From contig JBNAVN010000029.1 of the NCBI GenBank assembly GCA_049700315.1, positions 1 to 31,809 on the forward strand: a stretch of DNA of 31,809 bases. Direction: 5' to 3'. Positions 7,394-14,867 of the stretch are shown here, piece after piece. The stretch comes from JAOAFX01 sp049700315. GTDB lineage: Bacteria > Hydrothermota > Tepidihabitantia > SM23-42 > JAOAFX01. Numbering within the stretch: position 1 is the stretch's first letter; the number at the start of each line of letters is the position of its first letter. Both the position numbers and the translations under genes were made by a program. The notes below the pieces were generated by a model, which ran no database searches, was not told the DNA's origin, and saw only the letters and a list, made by a program, of their open reading frames with translations.

Positions 7394-8785
7394 TTGAAAG
7401 GAGCGTATACGAAAGTTAAAATTTTTTTTGTTGTATCCATGGCTTTTTCTATCCTATATGGACAATGGAATAAAGCATTGGTCGCAACAGCACCGGATGT
7501 GCTTAATTTGATCCGTGTTGGCGATGGTAGAAATGATGGAGTACAGAGGGTATATGTAATTTGTGAGGATGCACATGTTTATGAATGGACATATACAGGG
7601 AACGGTTGGACAAGAGCCACTGTTGGAACTTTACCTGGCACAGGATGGTGCCTTGGCATTGATATAGGTAAGGGAAGGAATGATGGTCTTAATCGTATTT
7701 ATGCGACCCAAATTGATGGAAATGTATATGAATTTTTCCATAATGGAACACAATGGGTGAGAACAGCACTTGGTAATCCAAATTCTACCATTTATGGTGT
7801 TTTTGTGGGTCCGGGAAGGAATGATGGAACTAATCGTATATATGCAAGTGGTGATGGAGTTCCGCCAGTAGAATATACCTGGACAGGGTCGTTCTGGAGA
7901 AAGGATACGGTCCAGAATGCTAATCTTCAACAGTGGTTACCTTATGTTGGGCAAGGCAGAAATGATGGTATCAATCGTTTATATTTACCAAATTCTATGG
8001 GTTCCACAAGGACAGTCGCAGAATACACTTGGACAGGTTCTTCATTTGTCAGGGCTGATCTTCCAACAATTAGTGGTAATCCATTATGTATCGCTATCGG
8101 TCTGGGAAGGAATGACGGAATAAACCGTGTGTATGTAAGTTCAAGGACAAAGGTTTTTGAATTTACCTATCAATCAGGTGCCTGGCAATTTATTGACATA
8201 ATCCCTAATTATGGTAATGAAGGAAGATATAATTTAACACTTGGAAAAACCAAGGCTGATGGCAAAAACCGAGTTTATGTGACCTGTTCAGGAACTCAAT
8301 TCCTTGAAATTTCCTGGAGCGGTATTTCCTGGGTAGATACGGTCATTGACGCGGTCTCTGCGGCAACCTGTGGTGTTGCAATAGGAAGGGGTAGAAATGA
8401 TGATACGGTGCGGGTCTATGGTTGCAATCGCAATGGTGAAGTTTGGGAATTTACTCATATTCAACCTTATGTAGGCATTGAAGAAAATGACGAAAACCAA
8501 TTAATACCTGTGGATGAAATCTTTAACCAATTTCCCAATCCTTTTATCACTCAGACAAAGATTTTATATAAATTGTCTGAAGATGTGAATGTGATAATTT
8601 CGGTTTATGACATTACAGGAGAAGAGATAAAAAAATTGGTTAATGAAAAGAAGAGTGCAGGTCATTATGAAGTCGTCTGGAACGGTATGGATAAAAATGG
8701 CAGAAAAGTTCCACCTGGTGTATATTTAATAATTTTCTTTGCAGGTGATAGCTTTTCTGCAAATAAGATAGTATTCTGTAAATAA
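7394..8785 (+). CDS. Secreted GRNDG-repeat propeller with FlgD/T9SS-type tail
   Basis: The protein has an export signal (KVKIFFVVSMAFSILYG) and seven repeats of about 48 residues centred on GxGRNDGxNRVY (strict forms GKGRNDGLNRIY, GPGRNDGTNRIY, GLGRNDGINRVY; decayed forms GKTKADGKNRVY and GRGRNDDTVRVY). Each repeat also carries a YEWTYTGxxW-like strand. Seven such units suggest one seven-bladed beta-propeller, and the acidic GRNDG loops resemble calcium-binding FG-GAP loops. The last 85 residues (FPNPFITQTKI, YDITGEEIKKL, KVPPGVYLI) are a FlgD-like, type IX-like sorting domain. Start is problematic. The frame is open from TTG 7394, but the ribosome site AAAGGAG (7397-7403) lies after it. The codon at the ideal distance, which would give MKVKIFF, is ACG at 7409. 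The first in-frame ATG (7439) would cut the signal peptide. I give the open frame and favour 7409 as the true start. Confidence 0.82.
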   Translation: MKGAYTKVKIFFVVSMAFSILYGQWNKALVATAPDVLNLIRVGDGRNDGVQRVYVICEDAHVYEWTYTGNGWTRATVGTLPGTGWCLGIDIGKGRNDGLNRIYATQIDGNVYEFFHNGTQWVRTALGNPNSTIYGVFVGPGRNDGTNRIYASGDGVPPVEYTWTGSFWRKDTVQNANLQQWLPYVGQGRNDGINRLYLPNSMGSTRTVAEYTWTGSSFVRADLPTISGNPLCIAIGLGRNDGINRVYVSSRTKVFEFTYQSGAWQFIDIIPNYGNEGRYNLTLGKTKADGKNRVYVTCSGTQFLEISWSGISWVDTVIDAVSAATCGVAIGRGRNDDTVRVYGCNRNGEVWEFTHIQPYVGIEENDENQLIPVDEIFNQFPNPFITQTKILYKLSEDVNVIISVYDITGEEIKKLVNEKKSAGHYEVVWNGMDKNGRKVPPGVYLIIFFAGDSFSANKIVFCK

Positions 8786-8797
8786 ATTCTGAGAGGA

Positions 8798-8976
8798 GTG
8801 TATAAAGGAATTATTTGTGTATATATCTTAATATACGTGGCAATGCTTTTTGTAATGACACCAAAATATCTAATGGTCTTGGCAGAACAAACTGGAGTTT
8901 TAAACTGGCTTAAGATTACTGAAAGTGCTTTTAAATTCTGGACAATGAAGTAGATGACGCATGGGACAAATTGTAG
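8798..8976 (+). pseudogene. Frameshifted antitoxin-like gene before mazF
   Basis: One frame runs from GTG 8798 (alternatives ATG 8843, ATG 8855) through LAEQTGVLNWLKITESAFKFW and then hits TAG at 8951. Immediately after KFW, the frame shifted by one base reads NEVDDAWDKL and stops at TAG 8974-8976. Joined by one added base, this gives SAFKFWDNEVDDAWDKL, a tail of the FWDNExDD type seen on small antitoxins next to MazF/PemK toxins. The stop would then overlap the toxin start, as usual in such pairs. The upstream part is hydrophobic (ICVYILIYVAMLFVM) and unlike a known DNA-binding domain, so the 5' half may be decayed too. Family assignment of the tail is from memory. Confidence 0.5.
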
Positions 8977-9262
8977 CCAAAGTATAGTATTAGTTCACTT
9001 TCCTTTCACTGATTTATCAAGTGAGAAAAAGCGTCCAGCTTTAGTAACATCTCCAGATTGGTTTAATGCTCAGTATCAAGATGTAGTTTTATGTATAATG
9101 TCATCTTCTTATACTCCTGAAGAGTTGAACAAAGAAAGAGATATTGTTTGCGAAGTCTCAATAAATAATTTAGATTTTGGAACAATAGCCGCAAAATCAA
9201 TCGTTAAGATTCCAAAAATATTTACCTTTGAACAAAGCAATATTATCAAGAAAGTCACCTAA
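8954..9262 (+). CDS. MazF/PemK-family toxin, possibly truncated
   Basis: The 102-residue product has the MazF/PemK signature near its start: SIVLVHFPFTDLSSEKKRPALV, where family members usually read IVLVPFPFTDLS. It continues with DVVLCIMSSS and AKSIVKIPKIFTFEQSNIIKKV. The family cleaves RNA at short sequence motifs. Two oddities suggest loss of function. The paired antitoxin frame is broken just upstream. After the TAA stop (9260-9262) the same frame continues for 17 codons as PKFAKLLEVITKFRNFV, which resembles the usual C-terminal helix of the family, so a nonsense mutation may have shortened the gene. The N-terminus MTHGTNCSQ is also unusual. No good ribosome site precedes ATG 8954. Confidence 0.7.
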   Translation: MTHGTNCSQSIVLVHFPFTDLSSEKKRPALVTSPDWFNAQYQDVVLCIMSSSYTPEELNKERDIVCEVSINNLDFGTIAAKSIVKIPKIFTFEQSNIIKKVT

Positions 9263-9353
9263 CCCAAATTTGCAAAATTGTTAGAAGTAATTACTAAATT
9301 TAGGAATTTTGTATAATTTTTGGTTAGTTTGCTTTTGAATTCATAATATGCCA

Positions 9354-9381
9354 TTGACACACACGAAAATTTGTGAATAAT
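9354..9381 (+). promoter_or_regulatory. Probable promoter of the second DUF4139 gene
   Basis: A perfect TTGACA (9354-9359) is followed after 16 bases by AATAAT (9376-9381), a weak -10 box. A TAATAT at 9378-9383 would give an 18-base spacer. The gene's ribosome site CAGGGGG follows, with ATG at 9407. Confidence 0.5.
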
Positions 9382-9406
9382 ATAAAATATTGCTTCAGGG
9401 GGTGTT

Positions 9407-10951
9407 ATGTCAGAATTGGAGATTTTTCCAAAGGCCGATACGGTCATAGTCTATCCTGACCGGGTACAGGTTATAAAGGTTTGTGAAATCAGCCTTAATG
9501 GAAGCACAGATATTATGATTCCTAATTTGCCGGGTTCGTTGGAAGATGAATCAGTAAGAATAAAGGCAAAAGGATTGAAGATTGGTGAAGTTCAGGTAAA
9601 ATTAGGTTATACAAAAGAATTGACTCCTAAATTGAAGAATATAGAAGACCGGATAAAGGAATTTGCGTTTGAAGACAGAAATCTTGTTGATGAAACTGCT
9701 GTCTTACAGGAAAAGGTAAAGTATCTCAGCACAATTTCTGTGAGTGGTCCCCAGACTATTTCAAAGGAACTATTTACTGGAAATATTTCCCCTGATGCCT
9801 GGCGTGCAGGACTGAATTTTGTCGGAGAAGAACTTCTAAATGCAAAAAACAGAATTGCAGAGATTGAGCGTAAAAGGATTGAACTCAGAGAAAAAATGGA
9901 TGCGCTGAAAAAGGAAATGAATGATATGCAGGCAGTATCTCAAAATAAAAAGACGATTGTCTTTGATGCCCACCCACAATCAAGAGGAAAGGCACAACTG
10001 GAGATCAGTTATGTGGTATATGGTGCAAACTGGTATACTTACTATGAAATCAGAGCCAATCCATCTGAATCTAAGATTGAATTATCATATTTTGCTAAAC
10101 TTGAGCAGAGGACAGGCGAAGACTGGGAAAACACCCAGATTATTCTTTCAACATCACAGCCTGCCATTGGTGGAACTGCACCTGAACCACAACCCTGGTA
10201 CATTAATATTTATGTACCAAGACCAGCAAAAATGAAGCGGGAAATGCCTTATGAATCGGCTGACAAACTGGCAGCAGCACCGGCGATGGAACAGAGGGCT
10301 GAATATGAATCAGCACCACCGGTAGATACAGGAATTGCTGTGAGGTATCCTTTGCCTGGGAAATATAATATCAAGAGTGGTGAACAGGCAAAGAAGGTGA
10401 AGATCTGTGATGTCTTGCTTGACTCAGATTTTGAATATTTTATCATACCAAGAATCACAGAACTTGCATATTTGAATGGTGAAGCAAAGAATACGAGTGA
10501 TTATCTATTTTTGAGTGGCGAAGGTAATACATATGTTGGTGATGATTTGACCGGCAGGGTTTATCTGGATACAGTGGCACCGGGTGAAAAGGTTGTCATC
10601 TCTTTTGGTGTTGATGAACATTTGAAGGTTGAGAGAAAACAGAAAAAATCCCATGTAGAAAAGGGCGGACTCGTAAAGAAAAATCTGAAATATGAATTTG
10701 TGTATGAAAATGTTGTTAAAAATTATCATAAGAAGGCGGTCAAATATAAGCTTGTTGACCAGTTACCTGTTTCGCAGAGGCCCGAACTGAAGATACAGGA
10801 TGTAAAATTTGAACCTGAGCCATCAGATCAGGAAAAGGATGCTGGTATTTATTACTGGAAGGGTGAGCTCGGTTCTGAAGAGGAAATCAAAATCAGTGTT
10901 TCTTTTGTAGTAGAATCACCAGAGGGTTCAAAGATTGAAGGGCTTGTTTGA
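9407..10951 (+). CDS. DUF4139 protein without signal peptide (paralogue of 3445-5010)
   Basis: This 514-residue protein is clearly homologous along its whole length to the product of 3445-5010. Shared stretches include NLPGSLEDESVRIKAKG, RTGEDWENTQIILSTSQPA, PLPGKYNIKSGE, EYFIIPRITELAYLNG and SDYLFLSGEGNTYVGDD. Domain order is DUF4140-type domain (about 8-70), coiled coil (about 75-190), then the DUF4139 domain. It begins MSELEIFPKADTVIVYPDRV with no export signal, so it is probably cytoplasmic or exported differently, while its sister is secreted. A strong CAGGGGG ribosome site precedes ATG 9407. Its ancestral neighbour position is marked by the fossil at 5024-5221, which is about 94 percent identical over the first 95 bases. 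A methyltransferase gene follows after 53 bases. Confidence 0.87.
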   Translation: MSELEIFPKADTVIVYPDRVQVIKVCEISLNGSTDIMIPNLPGSLEDESVRIKAKGLKIGEVQVKLGYTKELTPKLKNIEDRIKEFAFEDRNLVDETAVLQEKVKYLSTISVSGPQTISKELFTGNISPDAWRAGLNFVGEELLNAKNRIAEIERKRIELREKMDALKKEMNDMQAVSQNKKTIVFDAHPQSRGKAQLEISYVVYGANWYTYYEIRANPSESKIELSYFAKLEQRTGEDWENTQIILSTSQPAIGGTAPEPQPWYINIYVPRPAKMKREMPYESADKLAAAPAMEQRAEYESAPPVDTGIAVRYPLPGKYNIKSGEQAKKVKICDVLLDSDFEYFIIPRITELAYLNGEAKNTSDYLFLSGEGNTYVGDDLTGRVYLDTVAPGEKVVISFGVDEHLKVERKQKKSHVEKGGLVKKNLKYEFVYENVVKNYHKKAVKYKLVDQLPVSQRPELKIQDVKFEPEPSDQEKDAGIYYWKGELGSEEEIKISVSFVVESPEGSKIEGLV

Positions 10952-11004
10952 TATGGTGGTTATGGTCGGTATCAGGTGATGGCAAGATTTGAAATTTGTT
11001 GAAT

Positions 11005-11901
11005 ATGAAAGATCTTAGTCAGAAGATTGAAAAAGAAGTTGAATACTGGAATAAGAGAGCAGATAGTGGAATTATTCCTGACATAAGAAGACAGACAAAA
11101 GATAAAGAAGTGTATTTTATCTGGGATGATCCAAAGATTGAAGAAATTCTGCGTGGTCAGGAAAGAAAATTTATTATTGAACAAACATCAAAAAACAAGA
11201 GAGGTAAGGTTTTAGAAATTGGATGCGGTGTCGGCTGGTTATCACTGGAGTTGGCAAGGCACGGCATGAATGTTACGGGTGTAGACCTTAGCGACCGAAA
11301 GATATCAATCGCCAAAGAGTATTATGAGAGAATAAAAGTTGAAGAAGGTTTCACTGGAAAGATTGAGTATATTGCTGATTCAATTCACAATGTTGATTTT
11401 GAAGATTCTACATTTGATGCGGTTGTTGCCTGGGATAGTCTTCATCATATACCTGATATCAGCAGAGTGATGAGAAAATTAAGATGCTGGCTTAAAGAAA
11501 ATGGAGAACTTATAATATGTGATTATATGGGCAATAATCCATTCAATAGGCTTGCTGTTGTTATGATTTATGTGTTACCTATAATTGATAAGGGAAAACT
11601 TTTCAAGAAAATTATGAAGAAAATTGCAAAGGAAGAGGATTTCAAGAAAGCACCACTTGAAGGAATAACAGGATGGGAGATATTAAGAGAAATTAGAATG
11701 AATTTTGAAGTGCACGAAGCCAAAACCACAATCGCGTTCTGTTATTATGTGGCGCCGTTTCTGTTTTTTCAGGGTGATACGATGTATAGATGGACGGAAT
11801 TTTTTAAGAGGCTAGATGATGCGATGGTAAGATTACATTTTTTACGAGGTGAGTATATATTTGTGTGGGCAACAAATAAAAAAAGGAGAGATTATGTTTA
11901 G
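11005..11901 (+). CDS. Class I SAM-dependent methyltransferase
   Basis: The 298-residue protein has a Rossmann-type methyltransferase domain. Motif I is VLEIGCGVGWLSLEL (about residues 69-83), the acidic end of strand 2 is VTGVDLSDRKI, and motif IV is FDAVVAWDSLHHIPD, followed by LKENGELIICDYMGNN. This is the Methyltransf_11/25 type that acts on small molecules, lipids or glycans; the substrate cannot be read from sequence. The N-terminal 65 residues and the C-terminal 120 residues are helical extensions. Start: the frame opens at TTG 10996, but ATG 11005 is preferred; neither has a good ribosome site. An eight-codon frame (ATG 10979, after AGGTG, to TGA 11002) ends just before it and could couple translation. 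The gene overlaps the next by 8 bases. Confidence 0.85.
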   Translation: MKDLSQKIEKEVEYWNKRADSGIIPDIRRQTKDKEVYFIWDDPKIEEILRGQERKFIIEQTSKNKRGKVLEIGCGVGWLSLELARHGMNVTGVDLSDRKISIAKEYYERIKVEEGFTGKIEYIADSIHNVDFEDSTFDAVVAWDSLHHIPDISRVMRKLRCWLKENGELIICDYMGNNPFNRLAVVMIYVLPIIDKGKLFKKIMKKIAKEEDFKKAPLEGITGWEILREIRMNFEVHEAKTTIAFCYYVAPFLFFQGDTMYRWTEFFKRLDDAMVRLHFLRGEYIFVWATNKKRRDYV

Positions 11902-13504
11902 AAACATTGCAACTCTGTTTTTGTTAATCGCGGTGGTTGTAGCAATGCCGCCGCATTATCCAACAAAGGTTGGTCATTCTTGCATCGTTGGTGCACCACG
12001 TGAAACGCCAAAGGATTTATCACGTGGTCCAATAGAAACCTGTGTCATATTGGTGCAGTTTACTGATAACCGTGCAGATACATTAAACCGTACTCCGGCG
12101 AGATATGATAGCATGTTCTATTCTACTGGTGTATACTACGGACAGTATCGTCAGGGCAGTCTCAATGATTTCTTTAAAGAAAATTCTTATAATCAGACTG
12201 ATGTTCGGGGTGGTATCTGTGGAAATCGCTGGTGGATGTCAAATCATACTTATGCCTACTATGACGATGGTAATTATATGCTCGGCACCGGCTATCAGCT
12301 TGCCCATGATGCGGTCCAGCTAGTTGATGCAACAGTCAACTTTCATCAGTATGACTTAGACAATGATAATCATATTGACGGCGTTTTTGTTGTTCATGCA
12401 GGTCCAGGCGGTGAAGACACGGGAAATCCTCATCAGTGCTGGTCGCACGCAATCCCGAGTTTCAATTATACTACAAATGATGGAGTGGTTATTGATGGTG
12501 CAACAAATGTTCCTGAAGTTAATCTTGTCACACCTTCGCTTGATACTACTTTGTGTTGTATTGGAGTTATGTGCCACGAACTTGGTCATGTCGTTGGTTT
12601 ACCTGATCTCTATGACTATTCACGCAATACCTGGGGAGTAGGATACTGGAGTTTGATGGGCTATGGCGCCTGGGGTGCGGGTGGAAATACACCCTGGAGT
12701 CCATCCCATGCTGATGCCTGGTGTAAAAAGAGTGTAAATTGGTTGAGTTATACTCCAATTGTTTCTAATGTTTTTGGTTTACGTATCCTTGACCTTGAGA
12801 CCCATCCAGTTGCTTACCGAGTCTGGCGCAATGGTGCAATAAATGATACATTTTTTATTCTTGAGAATCGTCAGAATAAAGGGTTTGATACACCTTTACC
12901 TGGCAGTGGCCTTTTGATATGGCACATTGACCCACGCTATGGTGGCACATATCACAATGTTGTGGACCTTGAAGAAGCAGATGGATGTGATGACCTTGAT
13001 CATGGCTGGGGATACAGACCTGATCCGCATTATTACCATCATGAACTCGGTGATTCTGGTGATCCTTATCCTGGTGATAGCAATAACACTTTGTTTGGTC
13101 CAAATACCTATCCTTCAAGCAATAGCAACTATGGCGTTCCAACCAATGTGATTGTGCGCAATATCACAACTGTAGGTGATACAGTCATTTGTGATGTTTT
13201 GATCAACCAGGTGGGAATCAATGAGTTTAATAACGAGTATTCCAGCGAGGTTTATCTAAAGCAAAATCCAGTCGGAAAATCACTTATCATCTACTACAAT
13301 TTCCCAAATACGGAAGAAATCAAGGTAGAAGTTTGTGATATTACAGGCAGAATTGTTGAGCAAGTGTTCACCGGAGAGATCACGGGAAAAGGGGTTATAA
13401 GGTCTGAGCCGAAGAATTTATCAGAAGGTGTATACTTCTTAAAGATTGAAAAAGGAAAAATGTCAAAGGTTCAGAAATTTGTGTTTCTTGGTATGAACCA
13501 TTAA
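11894..13504 (+). CDS. Secreted M6-family (immune inhibitor A-like) metalloprotease
   Basis: The 536-residue product is a secreted zinc metalloprotease. It has a signal peptide (MFRNIATLFLLIAVVVAM) and an M6 catalytic domain with the zinc motif HELGH at residues 228-232, in the context GVMCHELGHVVGLPDLYDY. The M6-typical YWSLMGYGAWG follows about 20 residues later. Upstream hallmarks are FTDNRAD, GSLNDFFKENSY and DNHIDGVFVVHAGPG. The catalytic part extends to about residue 430. The last 85 residues (VYLKQNPVGKSLII, VEVCDITGRIV, LSEGVYFLKIEKG) are a type IX-like sorting domain. ATG 11894 follows AAAGGAG (11882-11887 region), overrides the longer frame from 11849, and overlaps the methyltransferase stop by 8 bases. 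The family degrades extracellular proteins; here the role may be nutritional. Confidence 0.92.
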   Translation: MFRNIATLFLLIAVVVAMPPHYPTKVGHSCIVGAPRETPKDLSRGPIETCVILVQFTDNRADTLNRTPARYDSMFYSTGVYYGQYRQGSLNDFFKENSYNQTDVRGGICGNRWWMSNHTYAYYDDGNYMLGTGYQLAHDAVQLVDATVNFHQYDLDNDNHIDGVFVVHAGPGGEDTGNPHQCWSHAIPSFNYTTNDGVVIDGATNVPEVNLVTPSLDTTLCCIGVMCHELGHVVGLPDLYDYSRNTWGVGYWSLMGYGAWGAGGNTPWSPSHADAWCKKSVNWLSYTPIVSNVFGLRILDLETHPVAYRVWRNGAINDTFFILENRQNKGFDTPLPGSGLLIWHIDPRYGGTYHNVVDLEEADGCDDLDHGWGYRPDPHYYHHELGDSGDPYPGDSNNTLFGPNTYPSSNSNYGVPTNVIVRNITTVGDTVICDVLINQVGINEFNNEYSSEVYLKQNPVGKSLIIYYNFPNTEEIKVEVCDITGRIVEQVFTGEITGKGVIRSEPKNLSEGVYFLKIEKGKMSKVQKFVFLGMNH

Positions 13505-13719
13505 ACAAGCCTGAAGGTTTGCCGTACATTTCTGAACTTCCTTGAATTTAAAGATGTTTCCGAAAGTAAATATCCAGTTAGCATAAAAATGGTTAATAAT
13601 CTTCGTAAAGATCATATACCGAAATGATTATAGAAAATATTGAAATTGATAAAAAGATAGAAGAAAAGGTATTTACAAAATCATACTTGGAAAGAAAGTG
13701 GAACCGACACTGCGCTTGA
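13505..13719 (+). other. Possible remnant of a two-gene unit with ATGA overlap
   Basis: Two short frames lie between the protease and the epimerase. The first is open from 13505 to TGA 13627, with no usual start codon, and ends VSIKMVNNLRKDHIPK. The second starts at ATG 13624 (ATGA overlap) and encodes 31 residues, MIIENIEIDKKIEEKVFTKS and YLERKWNRHCA, ending at TGA 13719. The second resembles the first 25 residues of small toxins of the BrnT or related type (IEID...EEK.F.K). The pattern suggests the tail of an antitoxin gene and the head of a toxin gene, both truncated. This is speculative; no function is claimed. Confidence 0.3.
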
Positions 13720-13743
13720 CAGAGATAAAATTCTTTGTATAAT
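13716..13743 (+). promoter_or_regulatory. Promoter of the epimerase gene
   Basis: Perfect TTGACA (13716-13721) and TATAAT (13738-13743) boxes have a 16-base spacer. Six bases separate the -10 box from ATG 13750, so transcription should start on or next to the start codon. Confidence 0.85.
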
Positions 13744-13749
13744 CAAACA

Positions 13750-14751
13750 ATGAAAAAGGATACAAAATTGAAAAAGATTCTTTTAACAGGTGCGGCGGGT
13801 TTTATAGGATACAAGACTGCAGAATTTCTCTTAGAAAAAGGTTTTACCGTCTATGGGATTGACAACCTTAATGACTATTATGATGTAAGATTGAAAGATT
13901 GGCGTCTCTCGCAGTTGAAAAAATATGATAATTTTGAATTTACAAAAATTGATATTGAAGATTATACAGGTTTGAAGAAATTCTTTGAAAAGAAGAAATG
14001 GGTTGATGCGGTCATCAATCTTGCTGCCCGTGCCGGTGTTCGTTATAGTATTAAAAATCCAAAAGTCTATATGACAACGAATGCCCTTGGTACATTGAAT
14101 CTCCTGGAGTTGATGAAGGAGTATGATATTAAAAAAATGATCCTTGCTTCAACTTCTTCACTCTATGCGGGCCAGAAAATGCCTTTCAAGGAAGAATTGT
14201 CTGTCAATACACCAATCTCGCCTTATGCCGCGTCAAAGAAGGCGGCTGAATCAATCGTCTATACTTATCACTATCTCTACAATATGGATGTTATTATCCT
14301 GCGATATTTTACAGTCTATGGACCCGCTGGCAGACCGGATATGAGTGTCTTCAGATTCATAAAATGGATTGATGAAGGAAAGGAATTGGTTCTTTATGGT
14401 GATGGTTCTCAGAGCAGGGATTTTACTTATGTAGATGATATTGCCGATGGAACGATAAGGGCTCTTAATGTTGATGGATTTGAAATAATAAATTTGGGTA
14501 ACAGCACACCCCATAGTTTGAACGAATTGATCACACTGATTGAAAAGATTCTCAATAAAAAGGCAAGTCTGATAAAAAAGCCATTTTCAAATGTTGACCT
14601 GAAGGCAACCTGGGCAGATATAAAAAAGGCTAGATTATTGATGGGCTGGAAACCGATGGTGAGCCTTGAACAGGGAATAGAAAAAACAATTGAATGGTAT
14701 GAAAAAAACAAAGACTGGCTCAAGTATATTGAAATAGATATTTCAAAATAA
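13750..14751 (+). CDS. NAD-dependent UDP-sugar epimerase (UDP-glucuronate 4-epimerase-like)
   Basis: The 333-residue protein is an extended short-chain dehydrogenase. The NAD-binding GAAGFIG is at residues 14-20, and GIDNLNDYYDVRLKDWRL is the segment typical of UDP-glucuronate 4-epimerases. INLAARAGVRYS is followed by the catalytic YxxxK in SPYAASKKAAE (Y159, K163). The C-terminal RYFTVYGPAGRPDM, DGSQSRDFTYVDDI and WKPMVSLEQGIEKTIEWY motifs are also typical. It would interconvert UDP-glucuronate and UDP-galacturonate, or a related sugar, for surface polysaccharide. The following undecaprenyl-phosphate sugar transferase gene supports that role. The frame is open from TTG 13735, but that codon lies in the promoter, so ATG 13750 is chosen. 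The mRNA is probably leaderless. Exact substrate is uncertain. Confidence 0.88.
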   Translation: MKKDTKLKKILLTGAAGFIGYKTAEFLLEKGFTVYGIDNLNDYYDVRLKDWRLSQLKKYDNFEFTKIDIEDYTGLKKFFEKKKWVDAVINLAARAGVRYSIKNPKVYMTTNALGTLNLLELMKEYDIKKMILASTSSLYAGQKMPFKEELSVNTPISPYAASKKAAESIVYTYHYLYNMDVIILRYFTVYGPAGRPDMSVFRFIKWIDEGKELVLYGDGSQSRDFTYVDDIADGTIRALNVDGFEIINLGNSTPHSLNELITLIEKILNKKASLIKKPFSNVDLKATWADIKKARLLMGWKPMVSLEQGIEKTIEWYEKNKDWLKYIEIDISK

Positions 14752-14754
14752 GTA

Positions 14755-14782
14755 TTGACAGAGTCAATAATTTGGGTATAAT
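14755..14782 (+). promoter_or_regulatory. Promoter of the sugar transferase gene
   Basis: TTGACA (14755-14760) and TATAAT (14777-14782) have a 16-base spacer. The predicted start near 14789 gives a leader of about 80 bases containing a long hairpin. Confidence 0.85.
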
Positions 14783-14791
14783 TTAGTATAT

Positions 14792-14836
14792 TTCAAAGGA
14801 AGGGTAACAAGAAGGCCCCCTTGTTGCTTTCCTGAA
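14792..14836 (+). promoter_or_regulatory. Structured leader hairpin before the sugar transferase
   Basis: TTCA (14792-14795) pairs with TGAA (14833-14836), GGAA with TTCC, and GTAACAAG with CTTGTTGC, with an AA bulge and a GG/T internal loop. The apical loop is AAGGCCCC. The hairpin opens the leader and ends just before AAAAGGAGGT (14841-14850). No T-run follows, so it is not a simple terminator. It may protect the mRNA or control access to the ribosome site. I do not recognise a named riboswitch. Confidence 0.6.
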
Positions 14837-14867
14837 GTAAAAAAGGAGGTTATGACAGGAGGAATTT

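Noticed and set aside
14792..14836. Known riboswitch before the sugar transferase
   Set aside because: The hairpin does not match the core of any riboswitch class I can recall, so only a structured leader is claimed.
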